Assembly (NCBI GenBank): GCA_023362775.1
Contig: JALMGJ010000001.1
Location: 67,984,501 to 68,048,500 of the forward strand
Direction: 5' to 3'
DNA length: 64,000 nucleotides
DNA from: Charina bottae
Lineage: Eukaryota; Chordata; Lepidosauria; Squamata; Charinaidae
Shown here one piece after another: positions 1 to 10,230 of this stretch. Position 1 is the first letter of the stretch. Each line of letters begins with the position of its first letter. A model generated the notes under the pieces. It worked only from the letters and a program-made list of their open reading frames with translations, was not told where the DNA came from and did no database searches. Both the position numbers and the translations under genes were made by a program.

Positions 1-2588
1 AGTGGTGGTGGCATGCAATGAACCATTTCAAAGGGGGGGGGGGGCTGTGAGAGTGAGGGCTACTTTAAAAGAAAAAGAAGAAAAATGTGCTTTCCTATTT
101 TAATATATCCCTGTCTATAAGTAAAACCACTACAATGGTCAGAAAAGAATGGTATGAAACTCCTTATCTTGTATGTGTTGCAAAGTTGATATGCACGGCT
201 TCTGTTATTAACATGGGGAAGCAGCCAAAAACGCTGTGCTCTGTCACCACTGCACTGATACTATCCATTTCAGTACTTAAATATTCTACCATCTCAGCTC
301 TCTTGCACTGATAGAGCCGAGATACAGAGATAAATGAATGATTTTTCAGGTGGAGTCTTGACTCCAGTTCAACTACAATAGGTGACATTAGGTAACTTAT
401 TCATTTTTACGCTGACAGAATATTACAGATTTGCCATGTAGGACTATTAGAATACTAGAAATCCTATTACTGCTGCTGCTGCTGCTGCTGCTACTTCTGC
501 TACTACCACCACTACTACTAATAGTAATAATAATACAGACCCTGTGTAAACATATAAAAGCTATATTATAGTACAATGTACACAAGAACCCCTTCAATTC
601 TTTTTATTATAATATCATATCCAGATATGGAACCTCAAATGGGTACATGAAATGAGGAGGACTGAACTCCTCCAATGGTGGCTGAGATTAATCCATTTCC
701 TTCCCTCCCATCATGAATGGTGATGCTAGCAAATTTCAGAAATGAGGCTGAAGATCAGAAATATATACCTTTGTCCGCTCAGGCATACCAAGCATTTTAC
801 AGTGCTGGCTCAAATTCCTTTGGATCATGCCAAGGCTCATAAATTAAGCTCCAGCCCTCCTGAGCTGCCCAGAAATATATTATCCTTCTCATATACTTCT
901 AGTAGTGGAGGGGGTAGGGGGAGGAGACAAATCCTTTTTCTGTGAACTTGGAACAATCATGCTGCTGAAATTCACTGGCCAACCACTCAACAATGATGAT
1001 GTAATTTCCCACCAATATAAAACTGGTATGTTAAGCCTTGGATAGGTTGAACAGGCTCCGGGGTGGGGGAGGGGGACGAAAATCAAGTGAAAAAAACCCC
1101 GGAATCTCTGTTCCGCCCTTCCAATGATGTCATCATATTCAATGCAACCCTTGGCTGCCAAGAAAATCATTTTAAACATTGCCTACTCTTGGAATAAGCT
1201 CAGAACGAAAGGTCTATCCTGAATCTGGAAGAAGGGATTTGTACAACTTTAAATATCAAATGTCATTATTCTCTCAAATGGAGTGAAATAAATCATAGCA
1301 TTTGAGAATTAGTCAGAATAATACATTGATTAGCAAAGCATTGTACACACAAATCTACCTGTCTCAGAGCTCCTCGTCTACCTTCATCATCTGGATATGA
1401 GATAGAGTGGCATAAACATTTACATAAATAAATAAGAATGATCCATCTTGCAAGCAGGGTCAGAAGTTCTCCATGCAGACAAGCCTTTACTGCGCTGAAA
1501 TTGAGAGGAACTGGATATGTGGATGAAAGTTTCAAGCTGGCACTAATACACACGTAAGCCTGCAAATTCACATCAGTTTTTAAAACTGTGTGTGTATATG
1601 TGTTAGCAAATGATCCTCAGTCAACATGAGGTGTTACAAAACTGTCAAGCGTTAGGGTGGAGATAGTGGTCTGTTAATCAAGTGTATAATCTGTGTCACA
1701 TTTCTCAAACATGGGAGACTGCCAGTTTTATGTACTGCAGGCCAGGAGTTGTAATAGGACTGATAGCCTAAAGGAAAGCTGGAATTCTGTTGCGGAACAA
1801 GTAACCCAAGGTTAAGGGCTCCAACATTTTAAGCAAAGCCTTCCAGAAAATTTCCTATAGCATGAGAAAAGCTGCTCAAAATCAAGATTTTCACTGAATT
1901 CCAGCTTGGTTTGAAGCTAGCCAAGCTCTTTCCATTTACTCTTTGATGCCAAGATTTGTTCTGAGTAAATTGTTGGTTGCTGATTTTTTTTCTTTTTGTT
2001 CAATTTGCATTTTGCTTATTAAACTGACAGTGTGGTTAGTTTAACTAATTGGAGGCATTTTTGTTTTACTAGCGTTGCATTGTTTGGATGGTCGAAACAC
2101 CTTTAGCTCAACTTCTATCTGCCCATGTAGTTTTCTTGGAAGAATATGGAAGCAGTTTGTCATGGTCCTCTTCCAGTATATTTTTTGTCATCCCAGTCTA
2201 ACATACGGCAATAGTATTTTAAATGGAGTGCTACTTTTTTTATTTTCTGCTGCAGAGTGATATTCTCAGATGAGACTTCTCTTAGCTCTGATTCTGAAAT
2301 TATTCTTCTCTTTCTCTTCAACTCTTTCCCACATACCAGGGAACCTATCCACATTGTTTGTTTTCCATGAGCCAGTTGCAAATATAATCTGATTCATTCA
2401 GAAATTTAAAGATACCCAATTAGGTTTGTGTCTGTGTATGTATGTGTGCATTTTAACTGCTTGAAAAATAGTACTAGAGAAAGGGAGAAATATATTTAAG
2501 TTAAAGAGACCAGCCCATCAAAACTATGTATAATGAATTTCTGACAAAACTGGTTTCTCATGAGCTCAGTGTTGTTAAGAAGATCATG
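1..2588. other. No recognisable gene or mobile element
   Basis: About 2.6 kb of AT-rich sequence. Open frames here are short, have no recognisable motif and overlap on both strands. The only structured features are a G-run near 35-44 and a trinucleotide microsatellite at 471-534. I see no splice-supported exon. Confidence 0.6.
471..534. repeat. (TGC)n followed by TAC-rich microsatellite
   Basis: Seven to eight uninterrupted TGC units at 471-493 degrade into TAC/TAA trinucleotides to about 534. Read on the minus strand it gives a Ser-rich artefactual frame. Confidence 0.85.
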
Positions 2589-2631
2589 TTTTGTTGTTTA
2601 TTCGTTCAGTCGTTTCCGACTCTTCGTGACT

Positions 2632-2928
2632 TCATGGACCAGTCCACGCCAGAGCTTTCTGTTGGCCGTCACCACCCCCAGCTCCCCCCAAGGTCGAGTC
2701 CGTCACCTCCAGAATATCATCCATCCATCTTGCCCTTGGTCGGCCCCTCTTCCTTTTGCCTTCCACTTTCTCTGGCATCAGCATCTTCTCCAGGGTATCC
2801 TGTCTTCTCATTATGTGGCCAAAGTACTTCAGTTTTGCCTTTACTATAATTCCCTCAAGTGAGCAGTCTGGCTTTATTTCCTGGAGTATGGACTGGTTTG
2901 ATCTTCTTGCAGTCCAAGGCACTCTCAA
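2632..2928 (-). pseudogene. BovB copy A: C-terminal domain fragment
   Basis: It carries the BovB C-terminal motifs RVPWTARRSNQSIL and KYFGHIMRRQDTLEK, and a basic KRKRGRPRARWMDD stretch. It then leaves the family reading frame at a G-rich tract near 2690, where copy C instead continues in frame. This indicates a small indel in the poly-G/C run. Confidence 0.87.
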
Positions 2929-3003
2929 AATTTTCCTCCAACACCACAGTTCAAAAGCATCTATCCTCCTTCGCTCAGTCTTCCTTATGGTTCAGCTCTC
3001 GCA

Positions 3004-3507
3004 TCAATAGGTTACTACGGGGAATACCATTGCTTTAACTATGCGGACCTTTCTTGTCAGTGTGATGTCTCTGCTCTTAACTATTTTATCAAGATATGTC
3101 ATTGCTCTCCTCCCAAGAAGTAGACATCTTCTGATTTCCTGGCTGCAGTCAGTGTCTGCAGTAATCTTTGCGCCTAGAAATACAAAGTCTGTCACTGCCT
3201 CCACTTTTTCTCCCTCTGTTTTCCAGTTATCAATCAAGCTGGTTGCCATAATCTTGGTTTTTTTGAGGTTTAACTGCAACCCAGCTTTTGCACTTTCTAC
3301 TTTCACCTTCATCATAAGGCTCCTCATCTCCTCGCTTTCAGCCATCAAAGTGGTATCATCTGCATACATGAGATTGTTAATGTTTCTTCCAGTGATTTTA
3401 ACTCCAGCCTTGGATTCATCAAGCCCAGTACATTGCATGATGTGTTCTGCATACAGGTTGAATAGGTAGGGTGAGAATATACAACCCCTGCCGTACTCCA
3501 TTCGCAA
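3004..3507 (-). pseudogene. BovB copy A: RT catalytic core and thumb fragment
   Basis: The fragment contains GCIFSPYLFNLYAEHIM and the catalytic box NNLMYADDTTLMAE with both Asp residues intact, followed by the thumb (FVFLGAKITADTDC). It stops in the C-terminal region at the position where copies B and C continue with GCESWT. The stop and the frame changes on either side make it a pseudogene piece although the YADD motif is unharmed. Confidence 0.88.
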
Positions 3508-3580
3508 TGTTAAAAGAGTCCGTTGTTCCGTGGTCTGTTCTTACCGTTGCTACTTGGTCGTTATACAGATTCCTCAGGAG

Positions 3581-3937
3581 TCAGACAAGATGACTTGGTA
3601 TCCCCATACCACCAAGAGCTTGCCACAATTTGTTATGATCCACACAGTCAAAGGCTTTAGAATAGTCAATAAAACAGAAATAGTTGTTTTTCTGAAACTC
3701 CCTGGCTTTCTCCATTATCCAGCAGATATTGGCTCTAGTTCCCCTGCCTTTTCTAAACCCAGCTTGTACATCTGGCAATTCTTGCTCCAGGAATTGCTGG
3801 AGTCTACCTTGCAAGATTTTGAGCATTACCTTACTGGCATGTGAAATAAGTGCCACTGTTCGATAGTTTGAACATTCTTTAGTGTTTCCCTTTTTTGGTA
3901 TGGGGATATAAGTTGCTTTTTCCAATCTGATGGCCAT
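3581..3937 (-). pseudogene. BovB copy A: RT fingers/palm fragment
   Basis: This piece reads YIPIPKKGNTKECSNYRTV, then QAGFRKGRGT and FCFIDYSKAFDCVDHNKLW. These are the conserved RTE-type RT blocks leading to the first catalytic Asp (FIDYSKAFD). It is in a different frame from 3826-4482 and ends before the YADD block at 3004-3507, so this copy has at least two indels in RT. Copy B carries the same blocks uninterrupted. Confidence 0.88.
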
Positions 3938-4482
3938 TCTTGTGTTTTTGTGTGTTTCAAGATGTCTGGCTCTAACTCACTAACCACACCATCAAAGCTA
4001 TCCCCAATATTATTATCCTTTCTATGCAGACCTTCCGTATATTCTTGCCACCTTTTCTTCATCTCTTCTGCTTCTGTTAGGTCCTTGCCATCTTTCTTTT
4101 TGATCATACCCTTTTTTGCCTGGAATTTACCTCCAATGTTTCTAATTTTCTGGAAGAGGTCTCTTGTCCTTCCTATTCTATTACCTTCTTCCACTTCCAC
4201 ACATTGCTTGTTTAAAAATAATTCCTTATCTCTTCTGGCTAACGTCTGGAATTTTGCATTTAATTGGGCATATCTCCCCCTATCACTGTTGCCTTTTGCT
4301 TTCCTTCTTTCTTGGGCTACTTCCAGTGTCTCAGCAGACAGCCATCTTGCCTTCTTGGTTTTCTTTTTCTTTGGGACGTTTTTTGTTGCCACCTCCTGAA
4401 CAATTGTGCAAACTTCTGTCCATAGTTCTTCCAGAAACCTATCTACTAAATCTAGACCCTTAAATCTATTCTTAACCTCCAC
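3826..4482 (-). pseudogene. BovB copy A: linker and N-terminal RT fragment
   Basis: An open stretch of 218 codons. It begins with the segment between endonuclease and RT (NRFKGLDLVDR, then a Lys-rich region VPKKKKTKKARWLS) and ends at the start of the RT domain (QEWPSDWKKQ). It then shifts frame, so the final residues are out of register with the next piece at 3581-3937. The same order occurs in copy B at 22.6-23.2 kb. It is a decayed retrotransposon ORF with no host function inferred. The upstream endonuclease half lies at 10388-10933, across the inserted LTR element. Confidence 0.85.
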
Positions 4483-4782
4483 TGCATATTCATTAGGAAT
4501 GTTAGTGAGCTCATATCTAACTGATCTGTGGGTCTTCCCTATTCTCTTTAGTCTGATTCTAAATTGTGCAATAAGAAGTTTGTGATCTGAACTACAGTCA
4601 GCTCCAGGTCTTGTTTTTACCCACTGTATAGATGTCCACCATTTTTGGCTACAAAGGATGTAGTCAATCTGATTTCAGTGTCAACCATCTGGTGAAGTCC
4701 ATGTATAAATTCGTCTTTTAGGTTGCTGGAAGAGAGTGTTTGTTATGCACAGTGAATTGTCCTGGCAAACTTCTATCAGCCT

Positions 4783-4787
4783 ATGTC
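4783..4787. repeat. Target-site duplication ATGTC (left)
   Basis: ATGTC directly precedes the 5' LTR and recurs at 10226-10230 directly after the 3' LTR. Removing the element and one copy restores continuity with the BovB sequence seen at 23340-23365 in copy B. Confidence 0.93.
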
Positions 4788-5029
4788 TGTCAGGGAGACA
4801 CAGGAGAGTGGTGGGGGGAGCTTACTCATGGGAGAGAAGCGAGCACGAAGCTCGGAGGGCCTGGCCTTATTTCCCAAACGCCTCCGGAAAGCTCCGCCCT
4901 AGATTGGACTCATGTCTCGGGGATTCTTCGGGCACTATCAGTTTAGCAGGATTCTGTATGTAGGAAGCAATAAACACTAGAGACTAGATTCCAAGCCTCG
5001 GCGTGTTATTTCTGCACCTACACATGACA
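4788..5029 (+). repeat. 5' LTR of the Ty3 chromovirus
   Basis: A 242-bp direct repeat of 9984-10225 with 5 substitutions and no gaps. It starts TGTCAGGGAG and ends GACA. AATAAA lies at 4969-4974, and 4941-4953 (GTTTAGCAGGATT) is the stretch complementary to the primer site. If the element self-primes like Tf1, transcripts should start near 4940. Confidence 0.95.
4969..4974 (+). promoter_or_regulatory. Polyadenylation signal AATAAA in the LTR
   Basis: AATAAA sits about 55 bp before the end of the 5' LTR and is repeated at the same offset in the 3' LTR. It would terminate the genomic transcript in the 3' copy. Confidence 0.7.
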
Positions 5030-5046
5030 TCAATCCTGCTAAACCA
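5030..5046 (+). promoter_or_regulatory. Self-complementary primer-binding site
   Basis: AATCCTGCTAAAC at 5032-5044, two bases after the 5' LTR, is the exact reverse complement of GTTTAGCAGGATT in the LTR (4941-4953). No tRNA 3' end is needed to explain it. In Tf1/sushi elements the 5' end of the transcript folds back to prime minus-strand synthesis, and this geometry fits that. Confidence 0.8.
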
Positions 5047-5086
5047 CAACTCCCATCGGAAGAGGGAGGAAAGACAAACCAGGAGA

Positions 5087-6130
5087 ATGGCTTCTCAGAC
5101 ACAAGAACTTCAGCAGGCAATAATACAGCTCGCTGCAGCATTAACACAACACCAACAGCAAGTCGACGACCAGATTAACAATTTGCAAGCAGCTATGCTA
5201 CAACAAATGCAACAACGAGCTCCAGCCGTCCAGCAGCCGGCCCCAGCAGCAGCACCCCCACCAGTTGTTCTGCGGTCCCCAGGGTGTTTGCCAGAGAAAT
5301 TTGGGGGAGAGACAGCGCAGCTCAGGACCTTCGTCACCCAGTGCACCATGTTTTTCGACAGCTGACCAGCTGAGTTCCCGACGGAAAGGTCCAGAGTCAC
5401 CTTCATTTTAAGTTTGCTGAAAGACTCAGCTGCCAGATGGTCCATCCCTATGGTGGAAGCCAACGACCCAATTCTAGACAACTACCAGAATTTTATGGCC
5501 CGTTTCAGAGCCCATTTTGATGACCCAATCAGAGAAGTCACTGCTAGCCGAGAGATCCGATGGCTCCGACAGGGGAACAGGAGGGTAGGAGCATACATTG
5601 CAGATTTCAAACTGCTAGCAGGAGACTTGGGTTGGAATGAGGTGGCATTGAAGGATCAGTTTAAACAAGGACTTGACAAAGAGATTAAAACGGAATTAGT
5701 GCGTCAGGGCACGCCAGCTACATTGGAAGACTTATATCAGGTGGCAGTGGTCCTAGATGCTTGGCTGGAGGAGTTAAGGCAGCTCCAGCCAGGGAGAGGC
5801 AGGGCAGGAACTCGGCCAGCGTTTCCAGGTTTTGCAACCTTCCCTAACACGGCTGTTCCTCTGGGCGCAGAGGAACCTATGCAAATTGGGGCCTCACGAA
5901 GGTTGGTTTCTGAAGCCGAGAGGCAAAGAAGAAGGGAGAATACACTTCGTTTCTATTGCGGGGGGCCAGGACACATAGCAAGGGCTTGCCCGGCCAGACG
6001 CCAAGCAGCTCCGGTAAGATTTACAGCCCAGGAGACAGAGCAAGCACAAATTCCAGCCTCATCTTCCCAGCAGTTAAACTCCACCGGCCCCCCTCACCAG
6101 AGCCCCGCAGGGAGGCCATTCAACGATTAA
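5087..6130 (+). pseudogene. gag: gag of the Ty3 chromovirus (one internal stop)
   Basis: The frame starts at the ATG at 5087 (MASQTQELQQ) with a Gln-rich coiled-coil-like region (about residues 5-45) and a Pro/Ala-rich linker. The capsid-like part follows (FGGETAQLRTFVTQ) and runs on after an in-frame TGA at 5363-5365. Near the C terminus is one CCHC-type zinc knuckle (FYCGGPGHIARACP), but the first Cys position reads Arg (LRFYC). The frame ends at 6130 and overlaps pol by about 175 bp. Pol lies in the -1 frame, so programmed -1 slippage is the likely expression mode. The structural protein would assemble the particle, but this copy would give only a 92-residue N-terminal piece. Confidence 0.9.
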
Positions 6131-9100
6131 GAAGGGCTCAGTCTGCAGATTTCAGCCAAAATTTTTACCTTGTTCCAGCCATGCTGACAACAGATTCCAA
6201 GCAACCATTACCTGTAGAATTGATGATCGACTCCAGTGCAATGACAAATTTTATAGATGTGGAAGCAGTGGAAAAGTTTCAGATCCCAACGATTGCCCTA
6301 CCAAGCCCCATACAGTTTGAAACCATCGACGGACAACCTCTCAAAGCAGGTTCAGTCACATGCTGCACCCAGCCAATTCAACTCTCTATCGCAGATCACA
6401 CTGAGTGGATTCAACTTTATGTCACAGCCTCATTGCAAGTTCCTATCATCCTGGGCACTCCGTGGTTAAAACTTCATAACCCCAATTTGGACTGGATGAC
6501 TGGGGCAGTTTCCTTCCCCGCTCAGGACTGTCTGCACCACAAAGTGCAGGCAACCACCTGCTCCCCAGCGACACTTGCAACCTTGGAAGCAGGGGGGGCT
6601 CACCTACCAACAAAGTATGGGGACTATGCAGATATTTTTGGCGAACAGGAGGCCACAGCGATGCCACCCCATAGACCTTTCGACTGCACGGTGGGCCTAA
6701 AGCCTGGAGCCAAGATTCCAGTGGCCAAGCATTATGCTATGTCACCAAAGGAGCTAGCTACCCTGAAGGAGTATGTGGATACCAACCTCAAGAAAGGATT
6801 CATTCGACCATCAAAATCGCCAGCATCTGCCCCCACATTCTTTGTCCCAAAGAAACCAGACCCCTTCGCTCCTTTGGCACAGGCTGGTGGAAAGGGGGCT
6901 CCCATGCGCACGGTGCATGACTACACTGCACTCAACGCAGTTACCATTAGGGACCACTACCCCCTTCCCCTTATATCAGATTTGCTAAATCGCCTACAGA
7001 AGGCACGCATTTTTACCAAGTTAGACCTCAGGAATGCCTACAATTTGATCAGAATGAAGGAGGGGCATGAATACCTCATAGCCTTCAATACCAGGTATGG
7101 TAAATTTGAATATTTGGTCATGCCTTTCGGACTAAGTAATTGTGGGGCTGTATTTTCCACATTTATGAACCACATTTTTTCAGATTTCTTAGATAAGTAT
7201 GTAGTCATTTAACTTGATGACATTCTGATATTTTCTGATGACCCCACATCTCACATAACTCATGTACGCAATGTTCTGCAGAGGCTGAGGGAGAACAAAC
7301 TTTTCGCCAAGCTAGAGAAGTGTGCCTTTGATTTAACTCAATTGGACTATCTGGGCTACAGGATTTCCACAGAAGGCATAGCCATGGATCCTGCAAAGGT
7401 CCAAACAATTCTATCTTGGAAACCTCCCCGCAATGTCAAGGAGGTACAACAATTTCTCGGGTATGCAAATTTCTTTCACAAATTTATTAACGGCTATGCG
7501 GGGAGGGCACGACCCCTTACTCAGCTTTTAAAGAAAGGCACACGCTTTTGCTGGGGGGAACAACAACAGGCTGCCTTCCAAGAGTTTAAGCATCTGTTTG
7601 CCTCCCCTCCTCTCCTGAGGCATCCGGATCCACAAAGACAATTCTTTGTCCATACAGACGCTTCTAATGTGGCGATCGCCACCATTCTGCTCCAAGCGGC
7701 GGACCCAAAAGGGGAGGACTTGCTTCCTTGTGCCTATTTCTCTTGCACGCTGTCACCAGCAGAGAGGAATTATGATGTCTTCAATAAAGAATTACTTGCT
7801 ATAAAGTCAGCCTTTCAAGAGTGGAGACATTGGTTAGAAGGGGCTACATTTCCAGTCAAGGTTTCCACAGACCACAAAAACTTGGAACTTTTGCAAAAGT
7901 CCGGATCACTCACCCCCCGCCAGGTCAGATGGAGTCAATTTTTTTCATGTTTCAATTTTGTAATCTCGTACTTACCCGGCAAGCAGAATAAGCTGGCTGA
8001 CGCCTTGTCCAGGCAGCCGCAGGACATTGCAGACCCCGACCAGGCCACTCAAACCACAATTTTGCAGCCTCAAAATTTTGAAAGACCTCCCGAAAGGGAC
8101 CAGGTAGAGATCTTAGCAGCCGTCAGGCAAGAGGACGATCTCCTTGCACGAATCAAGGCTCAGCAGCAACAAGACCCCTATGCAAGGGCTAGGCTGGATG
8201 ACCTCCAGGGAGCCCAGCAGGGAACACCATCCCCATTCACGGTAGAGGCCGGGACCCTTTGGCATAGCGGGCGGCTTTATGTTCCCATTACCCTGAGGGA
8301 AGAGGTCCTACAGCTATGTCATGATAGCCCAACGGCAGGACACGGGGGGTGTTCAAAACGCTGCACAGAACGCTCAGAGATTACTGGTGGCCCAAGATGG
8401 CAGCGCACATTAAGACTCACGTGACCTCTTGCCACACATGTAGATGTGCTAAAACTGTTGCAGGAAAACTGGCAGGCCTTTTGCAACCCCTACCCACGCC
8501 CCCCCAGCCTTGGGACACTATCTCCATGGATTTTATCACTGACTTGCCACAGGCACAAGGCTTCACTTCCATTCTGGTGGTGGTGGACTGTTTTACAAAG
8601 ATGGCACATTTTATTCCCTGCAAAGGTCTCCCAACAGCACAAGCTACAGCACAGTTCTTTTTGGACAATGTCTTCCGATATTGAGGCATGGTTAACCACT
8701 TGATCTCAGATCGGGGCTCGCAATTTACTTCCAGGTTCTGGGGGGCGCTTTTTCAGACATTGGGGGTCAAAATACACTTATCCTCTGCGAGCCATCCGGC
8801 TTCTAATGGAGAAGCTGAGAAAACTAACCAATTATTACAGCAATATCTCAGATGTTACATTAACTATCGCCAGGACAATTGGCCAGACCTGCTCCCCATG
8901 GCAGAATTTGCTTACAACAATTCAGTACATTCCTCGACCAAGATGTCTCCTTTCCAAGCACTCTATGGCACAAACCTGAGAGTGTTGCCTCTTTCCTCCC
9001 AACAAACAGCTGTCCCTGCAGCCACTGATTTCCTGGCAGAAAGGCAGGCAGCCCATCAGCTGTTAAAGGAGCAGCTTGATATGGCAAAAGCAGCCTATAA

Positions 9101-9314
9101 AAGGAACACAGATGAACACAGGCAGGAAGGGCCTCCGATTGCAGTGGGAGACAAGGTCTGGCTCTCCACCAAGTTTTTGCCATCTAGCAGGACTTGCAAG
9201 AAATTGGACTCTAAGTTCATCGGCCCTTTCCCAGTGTTACAGCAGATAAACCCTGTGGCTTATCGTTTGCAGCTTCCCCACTCCATGAAGATCCACCCAG
9301 TGTTTCACAAGTAA
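5956..9314 (+). pseudogene. pol: pol of the Ty3 chromovirus: protease, RT, RNase H, integrase (broken)
   Basis: Order of domains: aspartic protease near 6190-6480, where the active-site triplet reads DSS (6229-6237) rather than the usual DSG; RT near 6700-7330 with FTKLDLRNAYNLI and MPFGLSN; RNase H near 7620-7900 (HTDASN, NKELLAI, STDHKNLELL); integrase from about 8280 with HHCC zinc residues (CHDSPTAGH, CHTC) and a DDE triad at 8529-8531, 8709-8711 and 8817-8819. Breaks: TAA at 7210-7212, exactly where the first residue of the (Y)LDD catalytic box should be; a one-base frame change in the G-run near 8345; TGA at 8682-8684; TAA at 9312-9314. The copy cannot yield an active polyprotein. Confidence 0.93.
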
Positions 9315-9369
9315 TTGTTAGTCAAAGATTCCCCTCCAAGCGCCTTGCGTTCACATACCACCACCCCCA

Positions 9370-10098
9370 CCTCCGATACTTGTCGAAGGGGAACCGGAAT
9401 ATGAAGTGCAAGAAATCTTGGATTCCAGACGGAGGGGCAGAGGAATTCAGTATTTAATACACTGGAAGGGGTATTCTCAAATGGAGCGCTCCTGGGAAAA
9501 TGCGAAGGACGTGCATGCCCCTTTGCTAGTTCACAAATTTCATCAGCTTTTCCCTCACAAGCCACAACCACCTCAACTGCCAGAGCTACATCCCTTGGCT
9601 GAAAACGATGAAGCCGGCCAGCCTGAGGTGTTCATAAGTTACCAGCATCCGCCTCAACTCCAAGAACAGGGGCCAACGAGGGAGGCGGAGGAGGATTCTT
9701 GCCCGTCCACTTCTGGGTTGCAGTTCCCAGGCGGGAGGGGGGAAAGCTGTACTAACCCTCTAGCTGTTTTTCAGATGCCGCCAGCTGTGCCTGAGATGTT
9801 ATCTGATCAGACAGACAGTGATGATTCCTCCCCTGAAATTCCTTCCTTGGAAGACTTCCCTCCTCTGCCCGGTTCTCAGGAAGAGGAGCAGATGGAGTCA
9901 GCTTCCCACGGGACTGTACCTCACACCAAGGACGAAGGAGGGGAGGGGGTTGCTATGGAGTGTTTTTCTGGAGAGGGGGGTGGTGTCAGGGAGACACAGG
10001 AGAGCGGTGGGGGGAGCTTACTCATGGGAGAGAAGCGAGCACGAAGCTCGGAGGGCCTGGCCTTATTTCCCAAACGCCTGCGGAAAGCTCCGCCCTAG
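9370..10098 (+). pseudogene. Chromodomain and acidic C-terminal tail of the chromovirus integrase
   Basis: This 3' part of pol lies in a frame different from the integrase core, so there is a frame change between about 9315 and 9370. The chromodomain spans about 9397-9550 (EYEVQEILDS, then YLIHWKGYSQMERSWE and VHKFHQLFP) and has the usual WKGY and aromatic positions. Chromodomains of this type bind methylated histone tails and steer integration. A Pro/Asp/Glu/Ser-rich tail of some 150 residues follows. The last 38 codons are encoded by the start of the 3' LTR, with the stop at 10096-10098. Confidence 0.88.
9970..9983 (+). promoter_or_regulatory. Polypurine tract of the chromovirus
   Basis: GGAGAGGGGGGTGG directly abuts the 3' LTR start TGTCAGGG. 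This is the expected plus-strand primer position. Confidence 0.82.
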
Positions 10099-10225
10099 AT
10101 TGGACTCATGTCTCGGGGATTCTTCGGGCACTATCAGTTTAGCAGGATTCTGTATGTAGGAAGCAATAAACACTAGAGATTAGATTCCAAGCCTCGGCGT
10201 GTTATTCCTGCACCTACACACGACA
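9984..10225 (+). repeat. 3' LTR of the Ty3 chromovirus
   Basis: Same length as the 5' LTR, with AATAAA in the same place. The pol frame runs into it and stops at 10096-10098, so the first 115 bp are also coding. The duplicated target ATGTC follows immediately at 10226. Confidence 0.95.
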
Positions 10226-10230
10226 ATGTC

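Larger units (their letters stand above)
2589..4787 (-). mobile_element. BovB (RTE-clade) LINE, copy A, 3' part
   Basis: On the minus strand this reads as the linker, reverse transcriptase and C-terminal part of a BovB LINE. Its 3' end matches the two other long copies in the window (20.8 and 46.0 kb), including the terminal stretch with CGTTTCCGACTC on the plus strand. The 5' part of the same element resumes at 10231, after the Ty3 element that inserted into it. Several frameshifts break the frame. BovB is known for patchy distribution in squamates and ruminants attributed to horizontal transfer. I see no clean outer target duplication. Confidence 0.93.
4788..10225 (+). mobile_element. Ty3-type LTR retrotransposon with chromodomain (Tf1/sushi-like chromovirus)
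   Basis: A complete 5438-bp element. It has 242-bp LTRs beginning TGTCAGGG and ending GACA, a 5-bp target duplication ATGTC (4783-4787 and 10226-10230), gag, then pol in the order protease, RT, RNase H, integrase, chromodomain, and a polypurine tract before the 3' LTR. The primer site is complementary to the element's own LTR, as in the Tf1/sushi group. The coding part is broken by three in-frame stops inside the gag-pol frames, a stop that ends the integrase frame, and two frame changes, so the copy cannot be autonomous. The LTRs differ at 5 of 242 positions. It inserted into the endonuclease region of BovB copy A. Confidence 0.96.

Noticed and set aside
9818..10159. Separate ORF across the 3' LTR boundary
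   Set aside because: Shadow frame of the pol C terminus; no motif.
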